A stretch of 64,000 nucleotides of DNA from Micavibrio sp. (GTDB taxonomy: Bacteria > Pseudomonadota > Alphaproteobacteria > Micavibrionales > Micavibrionaceae), in assembly GCA_021604545.1 (NCBI GenBank), contig BQJE01000002.1:248001-312000 (forward strand), read 5' to 3'. The notes below the pieces were generated by a model. The model ran no database searches. It was not told where the DNA came from and saw nothing but the letters and a program-made list of their open reading frames with translations. A program made the position numbers and the translations under genes. Below are positions 8,244-16,571 of the stretch, piece after piece. Position 1 is the stretch's first letter, and each line of letters opens with the position of its first letter.

Positions 8244-8561
8244 ATGAAATATTCCATAGCTGCTTTTGTATCTTTGTTATTGTTGGCTGCTTGCGGAGAT
8301 GTTAGCAGTGGGCAGAAAGCGGAGCTTATTAAGCTCTGTCAGATAAAGCTTGAGGTGCCCGAAGAGGTTTGCAAGTGCGTTGGCAAAAAGGCGCAGGATG
8401 AATTAACCGAAGATGAGCGTGCTGTGCTTATTGCGATGATAGATGGCGACAAAAACAAAATCGATGATGTGCGCGGTTCGATGTCTGCACCCAGCATGAT
8501 GAAAGCCGGTATGTTTATGGCGATGGCGCCGGGCGAATGTGCGAAGGAAGCAGCGGAATAA
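8244..8561 (+). CDS. Small lipoprotein of unknown function
   Basis: About 105 residues beginning with a type II signal peptide: charged KYS, a hydrophobic run and lipobox LLAAC, so the mature protein starts at Cys and is membrane-anchored. The mature part has CQIKLEVPEEVCKCVGKKAQDEL, a cysteine-spaced motif seen in small secreted Gram-negative proteins, then an acidic helix and Met-rich tail. ATG at 8244 is chosen because AGGAG lies nine bases upstream; an ATG two codons earlier is only three bases from it. Function not recognised. Confidence 0.7.
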   Translation: MKYSIAAFVSLLLLAACGDVSSGQKAELIKLCQIKLEVPEEVCKCVGKKAQDELTEDERAVLIAMIDGDKNKIDDVRGSMSAPSMMKAGMFMAMAPGECAKEAAE

Positions 8562-8564
8562 TAG

Positions 8565-8852
8565 TTAGAACCTGTTCATCTCTGTCGCCATTTTGATATC
8601 GCGCTCTGATACGCCGTCGGCATCATGGGTGGTCAGGGTAATATCGACTCGGTTATAGACATTGGACCATTCTGGGTGATGTTCCATTTTTTCCGCCAGT
8701 AAGGCCACGCGACTCATAAAACTCCACGCTTCGTTAAAATCTTTGAATTTATAGCTTTTATGAATGGCAGAGCGGCCTTCCGCCATGGACCAACCATCAA
8801 GTGATTCCAAGGCCTTCTTAATTTCCCTGTCAGCAAGTTTTCCAATATTCAT
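8565..8852 (-). CDS. phhB: Pterin-4a-carbinolamine dehydratase
   Basis: About 95 residues. The protein holds the full family signature: [20 protein letters not shown] with the two active-site histidines, then [14 protein letters not shown]. It dehydrates 4a-hydroxytetrahydrobiopterin during pterin recycling, classically with phenylalanine hydroxylase, although no such gene is in the window. The start at 8852 ([13 protein letters not shown]) matches the usual family length; an upstream in-frame ATG at 8903 would add seventeen unconserved residues. It converges with the lipoprotein gene across three bases. Confidence 0.93.
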   Translation of the reverse strand: MNIGKLADREIKKALESLDGWSMAEGRSAIHKSYKFKDFNEAWSFMSRVALLAEKMEHHPEWSNVYNRVDITLTTHDADGVSERDIKMATEMNRF

Positions 8853-8962
8853 TTCTACTCTGGACCCCCAGACAAAATGTTCGTAAAATGTGCGCCTACA
8901 CAACTTAATGTATTAGCCCTTGAGAGTATGAGGCCAAAATCGTGGATGGGCAACAGATCATA

Positions 8963-9373
8963 ATGAATCACACTGTATCTCCAGCCATTGAGGATTTGGA
9001 GGTTATCGCCGGGTCTGTGCTGGATTCTTTGCCGGATGAATTGGTGGAGTTTTGTGATGGTCTGTCTGTGCGGGTTGAAGATGCACCCGATGAGGTTTTG
9101 GAGGAGGAGCTTGATCTGGAAGATCCGTATGATCTTTTGGCGCTTTATCGTAGTGGCAAGGAGATTGCTCCCGGCGTTGAAAAAAAGACCGCTAATGATG
9201 ACGATGTGTTGATCGTATTCCGTCGGCCCTTATTAGATATGTGGTGTGAAACCGGAGAGGATATAACCTCTCTGGTCAGGCAGATTATGATCGAAGAACT
9301 CGGCAATCATTTTGATTTTTCCGATGATGAGATTGGCGAAATGACCAAACGTCACTATCAAGGTATGCTTTAA
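8963..9373 (+). CDS. Metallopeptidase-family protein with degenerate HExxH
   Basis: About 136 residues with the layout of the bacterial Zincin-like/DUF1025 family: acidic N terminus, DSLPDEL, VRVEDAPDE, DLLALYRSG, then VLIVFRRPLLDMW and the C-terminal helix. In family members the helix carries HExGHHFGxSD; here it reads EELGNHFDFSDDE, so both zinc histidines of HExxH are lost (first to Glu, second to Asn). The fold is supported but peptidase activity is unlikely. ATG at 8963 is chosen; GTG at 8942 would add seven residues. A strong dyad follows the stop. Confidence 0.75.
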   Translation: MNHTVSPAIEDLEVIAGSVLDSLPDELVEFCDGLSVRVEDAPDEVLEEELDLEDPYDLLALYRSGKEIAPGVEKKTANDDDVLIVFRRPLLDMWCETGEDITSLVRQIMIEELGNHFDFSDDEIGEMTKRHYQGML

Positions 9374-9396
9374 ATTCAGGATTTTATCTTGAATTT
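9372..9396 (+). terminator. Strong dyad after the metallopeptidase-like gene
   Basis: An eleven-base stem (AAATTCAGGAT paired with ATCTTGAATTT, one G·U) closes a TTT loop. It begins within the stop codon. No U-run follows, so it may be a terminator or a processing/operator site. Confidence 0.4.
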
Positions 9397-9449
9397 GAAG
9401 CTTAAAGCTAAAATTAGCCAGATATTACAAGGATATGGTACAGTAAAAC

Positions 9450-10349
9450 ATGAGGATTATTGTGCTTAAAGCTATTGAGGGCAGCGGTTTGCGAAGAATT
9501 ATTCAGTTTTTTTCCTTAATTATTATGGTTGCCGGTTTTATGAATCTGGGCGCGGATGTGGCTTTGGCGTTGTCTGTTGGTACGGCGACGAGCGGTGGAG
9601 AAGTTTCTGATACATGTGATGTGGAATTTATGAAGAGCCTGGAGACGCGCGCATGGCTGGAAGGTGAACGGGAGGTTGTTCAGAACGAGAATCTTATTGT
9701 GAAGGCAGATAGTGTCACGGAACTGACGTGCTTTTCGAGTTGGTTAGACAACACGGCCAATGATATAGGGCTGTTTAGCGAAGGGCTGGGCCCGGAATCA
9801 CTGGACGATGCTTTGGAAAATCTTGTTACGGCAGCATGGGCTCCCTATGTGGCACAAAATTTTAAGTATAAGTGGCTTGGTGGGAGGTTTGAATTTGCAG
9901 CGGATCATGACAATGAAGTGAACGGAAGATCTTATACCTGTAGCACGGCGAGGTTTACTCAGTATGGTTTCCTTACCTGGATGAGTTTTATTTTGGAGCA
10001 GGCTAAGTGCTATAATTTTCAGCCGGATGATCAGGCTCAGGATGGTTTTTTTGATTTAAAGTTTGGATATGTTGATGGGTCCGATCCGCGCGTTTTAATT
10101 AAGGAGTGCGAAAAAGATGAGCGGTGGGCGGAGGCATGGCTGGTGGCGCTTGCGGAGCCGCCATGGATGCCGGAGGAATGGCTGGAGAATGAAAGGCCGC
10201 AATATTTAGATCTTTTGGATCCTGATGCTTGCGGGACGGCTGTTCCAACGGGTGTAACTGTGAGGCTTTATGATGGAACAGAATTTCCTGATGCTGTTTG
10301 CCCGCCGCCTGGTTGTCGCTACGACCGAAGTTCCTGTCGTCCTTTCTAG
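9450..10349 (+). CDS. Secreted cysteine-containing protein of unknown function
   Basis: A 299-residue protein with an N-terminal signal sequence (hydrophobic core about residues 17–41, cleavage near ALALS). The mature part has a DTCDVEFMKSLETRAWLEGERE start and scattered cysteines (CDV, LTCF, YTCS, AKCYNF, ECEKD, DACG, VCPPPGCRYDRSSC), suggesting disulfides outside the cytoplasm. A similar CDxxFM…ARAWLE start occurs in proteins of unclear function near conjugation-like genes in other alphaproteobacteria, as far as I recall; no such genes are here. GTG at 9462 is an alternative start with GAGGA five bases upstream. It converges with htpG. Confidence 0.7.
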   Translation: MRIIVLKAIEGSGLRRIIQFFSLIIMVAGFMNLGADVALALSVGTATSGGEVSDTCDVEFMKSLETRAWLEGEREVVQNENLIVKADSVTELTCFSSWLDNTANDIGLFSEGLGPESLDDALENLVTAAWAPYVAQNFKYKWLGGRFEFAADHDNEVNGRSYTCSTARFTQYGFLTWMSFILEQAKCYNFQPDDQAQDGFFDLKFGYVDGSDPRVLIKECEKDERWAEAWLVALAEPPWMPEEWLENERPQYLDLLDPDACGTAVPTGVTVRLYDGTEFPDAVCPPPGCRYDRSSCRPF

Positions 10350-10354
10350 GGACG

Positions 10355-12253
10355 CTACCCCAATCCACGTTCCATGAAGGATGCCATGCGCTGTGCAAAG
10401 GCGGCCGGGTTGCTGAGTGGTTGTCCCTGGATGATGCGGGCCTGATCGAGTAATAAGAGCCCGGCCTCTTTCATATCATCATTGGCGGGATCTTTTTCTG
10501 CTAGCTCTGCCAGTTTCTTAATAAGCATGTGGCCGGTGTTAATTTCAAGGACGGGTTTGATGTTGCCCTGATATTTTTGGTGGACTTTGAGAACGCGCTC
10601 CATATGCATATCAACGCCGCTTTCCGGCGCTACCAGACAGACGGGAGAATCAGTCAAACGTTTAGAGATGCGCACGTCTTCAATATCCTCTCTGAGGAGA
10701 GTTTTTAATTCTTCAATAAGCTTTCCACAATTTGAATCATCAGTATCTTTTTCTTCGTTCTCATCTGCTTGATCATCAGCAAGGTCAATGTCACCTTTTG
10801 TTACGGATTTAAACGTTTTGCCCTGGAAGTCATGAACCTGTTGCAGCCAGAAATCATCGATAGTGTCAGTCAGGAAAAGAACCTCCAGCCCGCGTGATTT
10901 GAATCCTTCGATCTGCGGCGAGTTTTTGAGCATGTTCATATTTTCGCCGCTGATGTAGTAAATGTCTTTTTGGTCTTCCTTCATCCGCGAGACATAGTTT
11001 TCCAAACTTACAAATTTATCGCCCTCATCATGGGTTGAAAAGAAACGACAAATTTTAAACAGCGCTTCGCGATGTTCGGCGGCGTCATAGAGCCCTTCCT
11101 TTATGGCAGGGCCAAATTGTCCCCAGAACGTAAAAAAGGCCGGTGGATCATCGCGTGATAATTTATCGAGATCGCTTAAGATGCGTCTGGTCATGCTGGA
11201 GCGGATTTTGTTAATGACCGGGTTAAACTGCAGAGATTCGCGGCTGATGTTGAGCGGTAAATCGGCGCTATCAATCACGCCACGTACAAAGCGAAGCCAT
11301 GGATAGGTTAGACCTTCCAGATCATCGGAAATAAAAACACGGCGTACGTAGAGCCGCATCGTGTTTTTACGGCCCGGGTCATATAAATCCCAGGGGCGCA
11401 TGGTCGGGATAAATAATAGTGCGTTGAATTCTATTTTGCCTTCAGCGCGCCAATGTGAGGTCATCAACGGCTCGTCAAAGCCGTGACTGATATGTTTATA
11501 AAATTCGGTGTATTGCTCTGGTGTGATCTCGTTTTTGGAGCGCATCCAGATGGCAGAAGCAGAGTTTATTGGCTTGCCTTCGCCTTTTCCTGTATCCGCA
11601 GGAGTGTTCTGGAATATTTTAATGTCGATATGATCGGAGTAGGTTTCGATCGTTTGTTTTACTTTTTCATCGATCAGGAATTCGCAGCCCTCATCCTTGA
11701 TATGGAGCGTAATCGCCGTGCCGCGTTCGCCATCGAGCGTTTTAGTTTCGTCTTTTGTAGCTTCACGGATGGTAAAGCCTGTACGCCCATCCGATTCCCA
11801 TACCCATGCTTGCTTGTCTCCGGCCTTGCGGCTGACAACGGTAACTTTATCGGCAACCATGTAGGAGGCATAAAAACCAACGCCGAACTGACCGATCAGC
11901 TTTAACGGATCTTTTTCATCTTTCATCTGCTCCATCAGGGCAGCAGTGCCAGACTTGGCAATAGTACCAAGATTTTCAACCAACTCGTCATGATTCATGC
12001 CAATGCCGTTATCAATGACCGTTAACGTGCGTGTGTTTTCTTCTTTGTATATGTGGATGCGGAAATCGGGGTTGTCTTTGGTAAGGTCTGGCTTGGCAAT
12101 CGCGTCATAGCGTAGTCGGTCGCAGGCGTCAGCAGCGTTGGAGATTAACTCGCGCAGGAAGACATCGTGATTGGTATAAAGCGCATTGGCAACGATATCG
12201 AGCAAGCGCGATACATCTGCGTTGAAATTGAGGGTTTCTGTTTTTGTGGTCAT
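10355..12253 (-). CDS. htpG: Molecular chaperone HtpG (Hsp90 family)
   Basis: A 632-residue Hsp90. The GHKL ATPase domain has VFLRELISNAADACDRLR (about 31–48), DNGIGM (about 80) and GQFGVGFYASYMV (about 122–134). The middle domain has LYVRRVFISDD and SRESLQFN (with the arginine that contacts ATP). The C-terminal dimerisation domain is present and full length. HtpG is a cytoplasmic ATP-dependent chaperone for late folding of clients. The sequence is orthodox, with no truncation. The promoter region downstream of an unknown gene is only 40 bases, so co-transcription is uncertain. Confidence 0.97.
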   Translation of the reverse strand: MTTKTETLNFNADVSRLLDIVANALYTNHDVFLRELISNAADACDRLRYDAIAKPDLTKDNPDFRIHIYKEENTRTLTVIDNGIGMNHDELVENLGTIAKSGTAALMEQMKDEKDPLKLIGQFGVGFYASYMVADKVTVVSRKAGDKQAWVWESDGRTGFTIREATKDETKTLDGERGTAITLHIKDEGCEFLIDEKVKQTIETYSDHIDIKIFQNTPADTGKGEGKPINSASAIWMRSKNEITPEQYTEFYKHISHGFDEPLMTSHWRAEGKIEFNALLFIPTMRPWDLYDPGRKNTMRLYVRRVFISDDLEGLTYPWLRFVRGVIDSADLPLNISRESLQFNPVINKIRSSMTRRILSDLDKLSRDDPPAFFTFWGQFGPAIKEGLYDAAEHREALFKICRFFSTHDEGDKFVSLENYVSRMKEDQKDIYYISGENMNMLKNSPQIEGFKSRGLEVLFLTDTIDDFWLQQVHDFQGKTFKSVTKGDIDLADDQADENEEKDTDDSNCGKLIEELKTLLREDIEDVRISKRLTDSPVCLVAPESGVDMHMERVLKVHQKYQGNIKPVLEINTGHMLIKKLAELAEKDPANDDMKEAGLLLLDQARIIQGQPLSNPAAFAQRMASFMERGLG

Positions 12254-12293
12254 AGGTGTTTATATGGATGTGTTTGACGCAGATTTCAAGGTT

Positions 12294-12743
12294 TTAAAAT
12301 CCTGGGTTTTGCGGGCCATCTGGTAGGTGGTTATTTGCAATGCCAATTTGTGCGTATTGTTGCTGCTGTGTACCGATTGGAGGAGGCATATCCGCAGAGG
12401 ACAGCATAGAGCCATCGCTTTTCAGGAAGAAAGTATTTTTATGCGCCTTGCAAATATTACGGTCCATATTAGCCAGTGCCGTCATTCCCCAAGGGATTTC
12501 AGTTTGTAGAACCTCATGTTTTTGAAAAAGGTGGTAAAGATTTATCAACTCTATCCTGATATCAGCATATTCTCCGATTGTAGAGGGTAAACCCTTGATG
12601 GGGTCAGGGTTTTTTTCGGCTCTATACCAGTCATTTTCAAGTAACGGGTCTTTTGTCTTGGTGACGACCTCTTCTGTATTTTGTTTAAGCAGCTGCAAGG
12701 TTTCTTGCACATGTTCGAGCGCCGTACTTTCTTCAGAAGCCAT
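12294..12743 (-). CDS. Unknown soluble protein
   Basis: About 149 residues, not recognised. Residues 1–30 are Glu/Thr-rich, followed by DPLLENDWYRAEKNPDPIKG, a central helix IRIELINLYHLFQKHEVLQ, and a C-terminal Gln-rich stretch. No signal peptide or membrane segment. ATG at 12743 is chosen because GGAGAG precedes it by about six bases; an upstream ATG at 12755 is also possible. An in-frame ATG at 12869 would overlap pdxH and looks unreal. It sits directly downstream of pdxH on the same strand. Confidence 0.6.
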   Translation of the reverse strand: MASEESTALEHVQETLQLLKQNTEEVVTKTKDPLLENDWYRAEKNPDPIKGLPSTIGEYADIRIELINLYHLFQKHEVLQTEIPWGMTALANMDRNICKAHKNTFFLKSDGSMLSSADMPPPIGTQQQQYAQIGIANNHLPDGPQNPGF

Positions 12744-12804
12744 TTTACTCTCCATTATTCTAAGTTTCTTATTTGGCTTCTGAACACCCCCCACGCGCTG
12801 GCTT

Positions 12805-13401
12805 TTAAGGATAGAGCCTTTGTATTGTCCATTGACCGTTGTCGTTTTTAGTATACATAAAGCGATCATGCAAGCGGTTTATATCAGCGATCCAGAATTC
12901 GATTGAATCCGGCACGAGGCGGTAGCCGATCCAGTAATCGGGGCGGGGGATGGATTTCGTGTCCTTATACTTTTCTTCCAGTTCTTCGACAGCTTTTTGT
13001 AGTGCGGTATCACTCTCCAACGGTCTTGATTGTGCCGAGGCCCAGGCACCAATTTGCGCGCCGCGTGGCCGGGAGGCAAAGTAATCATCAGCTTCTTTAT
13101 CGCTGACCTGTTCGGTTTTTCCTTCGATCCGTACCTGTTTGCGCGTCGATTTCCAGTAAAAACATAAGGCGGCTTGTGGGTTTTCAGTTAAATCACGCCC
13201 TTTATGGCTCTGCTCATTGGTATAAAAAACAAAGCCTTTTTCATCGTAACTCTTAAGCAAAACCATGCGAGCCGAAGGTTTTCCACCCGAATCGGCTGTA
13301 GCCAGACACATGGCATTTGGGTCGTTGGGTTCGTCTTTTCCTGCCTCTTCCAGCCACTCCTGGAACATAAAGATAGGGCTTTTTGCTAGATCTTCAGTCA
13401 T
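12805..13401 (-). CDS. pdxH: Pyridoxine/pyridoxamine 5'-phosphate oxidase
   Basis: A 198-residue FMN enzyme that oxidises PNP or PMP to pyridoxal 5'-phosphate, the last step of vitamin B6 synthesis. The FMN-binding region includes PSARMVLLKSYDEKGFVFYTN, SHKGRDL, AALCFYWKSTRKQVRIEG, then SRPRGAQIGAWASAQS and the C-terminal WIADINRLHDRFMY…QRLYP block typical of PdxH. Length and both ends match the family. It is divergent from the glycine-zipper lipoprotein gene, with a 7-bp inverted repeat in the shared region. Confidence 0.96.
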   Translation of the reverse strand: MTEDLAKSPIFMFQEWLEEAGKDEPNDPNAMCLATADSGGKPSARMVLLKSYDEKGFVFYTNEQSHKGRDLTENPQAALCFYWKSTRKQVRIEGKTEQVSDKEADDYFASRPRGAQIGAWASAQSRPLESDTALQKAVEELEEKYKDTKSIPRPDYWIGYRLVPDSIEFWIADINRLHDRFMYTKNDNGQWTIQRLYP

Positions 13402-13440
13402 TTCGAAGGATATCTCTTTTTACCTCGTATAAAGTTCTTG

Positions 13441-13458
13441 ATCTAAGTTTCCTTAGAT
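13441..13458 (+). promoter_or_regulatory. Inverted repeat between pdxH and the lipoprotein gene
   Basis: ATCTAAG (13441–13447) and CTTAGAT (13452–13458) form a perfect 7-base dyad with a four-base spacer, 43 bases before the lipoprotein start. It could be an operator or a leader hairpin. No −10 sequence is assigned. Confidence 0.4.
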
Positions 13459-13500
13459 ATAAGTTCATACCACGCATACACATAAGAAAGGTGGAGATCG

Positions 13501-13977
13501 ATGAAAAATTTTGCATTACTATCTATGGTTATAGCAGCCATGGCATTAAGTGGGTGTCAGACGCTGCAAAATCGAGGCAATAAAGAATTAATTGGTGGTG
13601 CCGGTGGTGCCGTCGCAGGCGGTCTTTTGGGCGCACAACTTGGCGGTGGCTCAGGGCGTTTATGGGCAACTGGCGCTGGCGCTCTTCTTGGCGCGTTGGT
13701 CGGTAGCGAAATAGGGTCTTCGCTGGATAAAGCTGATATAGGCTACGCCAACACAGCCAATCAACGGGCGACAAGTGCCCCGGTTGGTGAAACCGTAACG
13801 TGGAACAATCCTGATAGCGGTAACTATGGTTCGGTTACACCGACGCGTGATGGTTATAGTTCAGCCGGTCGTTACTGCCGCGAATATCAGCAGACAATTG
13901 TTGTCGGCGGGCGTGAAGAGTCAGCTTATGGACAAGCTTGCCAGCAACCAGATGGCAGCTGGGAAATTGTTAGCTAA
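13501..13977 (+). CDS. Glycine-zipper outer-membrane lipoprotein (17 kDa surface antigen-like)
   Basis: A 158-residue lipoprotein: signal peptide with MALSGC lipobox, then a glycine-zipper segment GGAGGAVAGGLLGAQLGGGSGRLWATGAG (about residues 35–63) of the rickettsial 17-kDa antigen type, a LLGALVGSEIGSSLDKAD continuation, and a C-terminal domain ending in CREYQQTIVVGGREESAYGQACQQPDGSWEI. Such proteins sit in the outer membrane and are thought to stabilise the envelope. AAAGGTGGAG lies just upstream of ATG. A strong terminator follows. Confidence 0.9.
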   Translation: MKNFALLSMVIAAMALSGCQTLQNRGNKELIGGAGGAVAGGLLGAQLGGGSGRLWATGAGALLGALVGSEIGSSLDKADIGYANTANQRATSAPVGETVTWNNPDSGNYGSVTPTRDGYSSAGRYCREYQQTIVVGGREESAYGQACQQPDGSWEIVS

Positions 13978-13996
13978 TAAAATTTACAACTGATTT

Positions 13997-14030
13997 AAAA
14001 AAGCCGTCTCGGGGTTGGGGCGGCTTTTTT
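13997..14030 (+). terminator. Rho-independent terminator, probably bidirectional
   Basis: AAAAAAGCCG and CGGCTTTTTT form a ten-base stem with a GT-rich loop, ending in a run of T on the plus strand and with a matching A-run on the other side. It separates the lipoprotein gene from the convergent unknown gene, whose stop starts three bases after it. Confidence 0.85.
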
Positions 14031-14032
14031 AT

Positions 14033-15526
14033 TTAGGCGTCTTCGGTTTTCTGTATTTCATCAGGGTTCCTAAAGGCTGCCCCGTAGCGTGTCATATCAT
14101 CTTTTTCTATGTCGCCCGGAAGAGTGAAGTCGCTTATATCGATACCGGAGCGATCGAACAGGCCTTTTTTCTCTGCCCGTTTGTAGAGTCTAGTGGCCGT
14201 TTTGAATGTATGCGCAAAAATTGAAAGACTAGAAAATTTACTGCTCATTTGTTCCAGTTTTTCGGTGTTGATCTGATAGCCCTGACGGCGTTTTTTCATG
14301 AGTTGTCTATTTACCTGCTTCATGATTTTCCATGGAATCTCTTTTTGAGCCTCCTGAAAAATCTTGGTAATCAGGTCTCTTGTTTCCGGGCTTTCCGGAT
14401 CGGCGTTTTTATGCGCGGCTGCAGCTTTGAGTATGGCATGAGCGCACCATCCGATGGGATAGCCTTCTGCTAATTTCCGGTTTTGCGCATGCGCTTCCTG
14501 AATGAAGGCGTAATAGCTGTTGGTAGTCATGGCCTGGGACAGAGCAGCCTGAAATGATTCTTCGCAAGTTTTATTATGAAGTCTCTCATTGGCCTCCTGG
14601 TCTGTGAAGGGATTGTAAAAACTGACGGCCGATAAAGTTTGGAGATCAATATTTAGAGCCTCTGCAATCAGATAGGCTATGGATCGCGTATATGGATCTT
14701 CGCTGGCATATAATGCCGCAGTTAAAATCTCCTTAGGGTTTCTTCCCATCCAGGCCATTTCCTGGGCACGAATGCAAAAACTCCACCATTGCTTAATAGG
14801 TTGGTCGTTGTAAGTTTCGTAAACCTCTCTTGCCACTTTTATGGCGTGACCGGACACTCTTATTTTAGCATTAAAGTTTTCTTTTAATTCATCAAAAATT
14901 TGCTGCGTTGTTTCTATAGCGATGATGTAAGGGTATTGTTCAGCTTTATAATATGGGGTTGGGCTCAGTGTTGAGTGGGCTCGTTTATAGGCGAGGCTTC
15001 CAATCATATCGTTGTTGCCCTGGAGCTGAAGTGTTACAGCAGCAAAAACATCTGCGGCCATATTGCTTTTTGACAGGCTGACGGGGTTGCGTAGCGGCGT
15101 GATAATACTGTCAGTGAGCTCATAACTTTTATTTTCTGCTTTATAGTGATCTAGCAGTTCAATAGCATGCCACGCCAGATGATATATATGTTCGCGAGCC
15201 TCTTCCATGGTTTCATAATCGCTAGCATTAACGAAGTACAGACCAAGAAAAAAGGGGTGCTTCTTAAGAGAAAGTTTTTTCTTTTGATGGCCTATGGCAA
15301 GGCCCAGAAATTCAGTTCTGTTGCTTTGTTTATGTTTTTGAAAAATTGGAAAGGCAATTTCGCCGGCAGGATGGTCAAGAATGAGCTGCTCTTCTCTGCC
15401 CAGCGTTTCTGATCTATCTCGATCGTCATGAACCACGAAAAACAGCGTCAGATCCTTGACTTCGTCCTGAATCTGCCGCCGTATCACATTACATGCGTGT
15501 TCTAAAGCTGTACGTTCTAAGCCCAT
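14033..15526 (-). CDS. Unknown 497-residue protein
   Basis: Not recognised. Soluble, without signal peptide or membrane segments, mostly helical. Residues about 1–120 contain two β-rich stretches (LTLFFVVHDDRDR, HPFFLGLYFVN). Residues about 120–420 are helical with many aromatic residues (IYHLAWHAIELLDHY, WWSFCIRAQEMAWMG, YPIGWCAHAILKAAAAH). The end is a basic/acidic tail (KIMKQVNRQLMKKRRQGY). The helix pairs could be TPR-like repeats, but no regular spacing was confirmed. Base composition is more AT-rich than neighbours. It ends at the shared terminator. Confidence 0.7.
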   Translation of the reverse strand: MGLERTALEHACNVIRRQIQDEVKDLTLFFVVHDDRDRSETLGREEQLILDHPAGEIAFPIFQKHKQSNRTEFLGLAIGHQKKKLSLKKHPFFLGLYFVNASDYETMEEAREHIYHLAWHAIELLDHYKAENKSYELTDSIITPLRNPVSLSKSNMAADVFAAVTLQLQGNNDMIGSLAYKRAHSTLSPTPYYKAEQYPYIIAIETTQQIFDELKENFNAKIRVSGHAIKVAREVYETYNDQPIKQWWSFCIRAQEMAWMGRNPKEILTAALYASEDPYTRSIAYLIAEALNIDLQTLSAVSFYNPFTDQEANERLHNKTCEESFQAALSQAMTTNSYYAFIQEAHAQNRKLAEGYPIGWCAHAILKAAAAHKNADPESPETRDLITKIFQEAQKEIPWKIMKQVNRQLMKKRRQGYQINTEKLEQMSSKFSSLSIFAHTFKTATRLYKRAEKKGLFDRSGIDISDFTLPGDIEKDDMTRYGAAFRNPDEIQKTEDA

Positions 15527-15640
15527 TTTGTGCCGCTTTTTCTTTTTAATATTTCCCGCTTATTACAGGCCTCAATTATATAGGATTTATGGTTAATATT
15601 TGGTCAAGGATTGGGTTTCTGAGCCGCTTGGGCTGTGTAT

Positions 15641-15662
15641 TAGGCGCTTGCCGCAAGCGTTA
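15641..15662 (+). promoter_or_regulatory. Palindrome upstream of fabI
   Basis: CGCTTG (15645–15650) and CAAGCG (15654–15659) form a hairpin with a three-base loop, flanked by TTA and TAA so the near-palindrome spans 22 bases. It lies 51 bases before the fabI start and could be an operator for a fatty-acid regulator; this is inference. Confidence 0.4.
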
Positions 15663-15712
15663 AAATGTGTAGGATACAGAGGGTTTTGTACCAATTTTAA
15701 AAAGAATAATAA

Positions 15713-16570
15713 ATGTCTAGTGAAAACAATTACTTAAAAGGAAAACGTGGTCTGATCATGGGTGTGGCCAATGAGCGCTCGATCGCCTGGGGAATAGCCG
15801 AAATGGCTGCCAACAGTGGTGCAGAGCTGGCTTTTACCTATCAAGGTGATGCGCTGGAGAAGCGCGTCAGACCTTTGGCGGAGAAGGTTGGGTCGGAGAT
15901 TATTGTGCCCTGCGACGTAACAGATGAAAAAAGCATCGATCATGCGTTTAAAAACATTGAAAACACATGGGGCCAGCTGGATTTTGTGGTTCATGCCATT
16001 GCTTTTTCAGATAAAAATGAGCTGGACGGGCTGTATCTTGATACAACCCGCGATAATTTCCTCAAAACCATGGATATTTCGGTCTATTCCTTCACATCTG
16101 TGGCGCAGCGGGCTGTGCCACTCATGAAAGAAGGCGGAAGCCTCGTGACGCTGACGTATTATGGCGCCGAGCGCGTGATGCCACATTACAATGTCATGGG
16201 CGTTGCCAAGGCAGCGCTGGAGGCATCAGTCCGTTATTTGGCCGCTGATCTTGGTGGTAAAAATATCCGCGTCAATGCAATTTCCGCTGGCCCGATCAAA
16301 ACGTTGGCGGCCAGTGGCATTGGTGATTTCCGTTACATCCTAAAATGGAATGAATTGAACGCACCGCTGAAGCGCAATGTAACGATTGAAGATGTCGGTC
16401 GCGCCGGGTTGTTCCTCCTTTCTGATCTCGGGAGTGGTGTAACCGGCGAAGTGATGCATGTCGATGCTGGTTATCACACCGTTGGTATGTGCTCTGTTGA
16501 TAGCGCCGCCGAAACTGGCGCGCTTCTGGCGAGTATAGCGCCGAAGAAAGCCAAAGACGAGGCGGCGTAA
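15713..16570 (+). CDS. fabI: Enoyl-[acyl-carrier-protein] reductase (NADH)
   Basis: A 285-residue SDR-type enzyme that reduces the enoyl-ACP double bond in the last step of each fatty-acid elongation round. Typical FabI features are GLIMGVANERSIAWGIA at the NAD site, VVHAIAFS, TYYGAERVMPHYNVMGVAKAAL carrying the Tyr-x6-Lys catalytic pair, and NAISAGPIKTLAASGIGDF. Length matches the family. The stop is one base from the following YCII gene. A palindrome lies upstream. Confidence 0.95.
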   Translation: MSSENNYLKGKRGLIMGVANERSIAWGIAEMAANSGAELAFTYQGDALEKRVRPLAEKVGSEIIVPCDVTDEKSIDHAFKNIENTWGQLDFVVHAIAFSDKNELDGLYLDTTRDNFLKTMDISVYSFTSVAQRAVPLMKEGGSLVTLTYYGAERVMPHYNVMGVAKAALEASVRYLAADLGGKNIRVNAISAGPIKTLAASGIGDFRYILKWNELNAPLKRNVTIEDVGRAGLFLLSDLGSGVTGEVMHVDAGYHTVGMCSVDSAAETGALLASIAPKKAKDEAA

Positions 16571-16571
16571 G

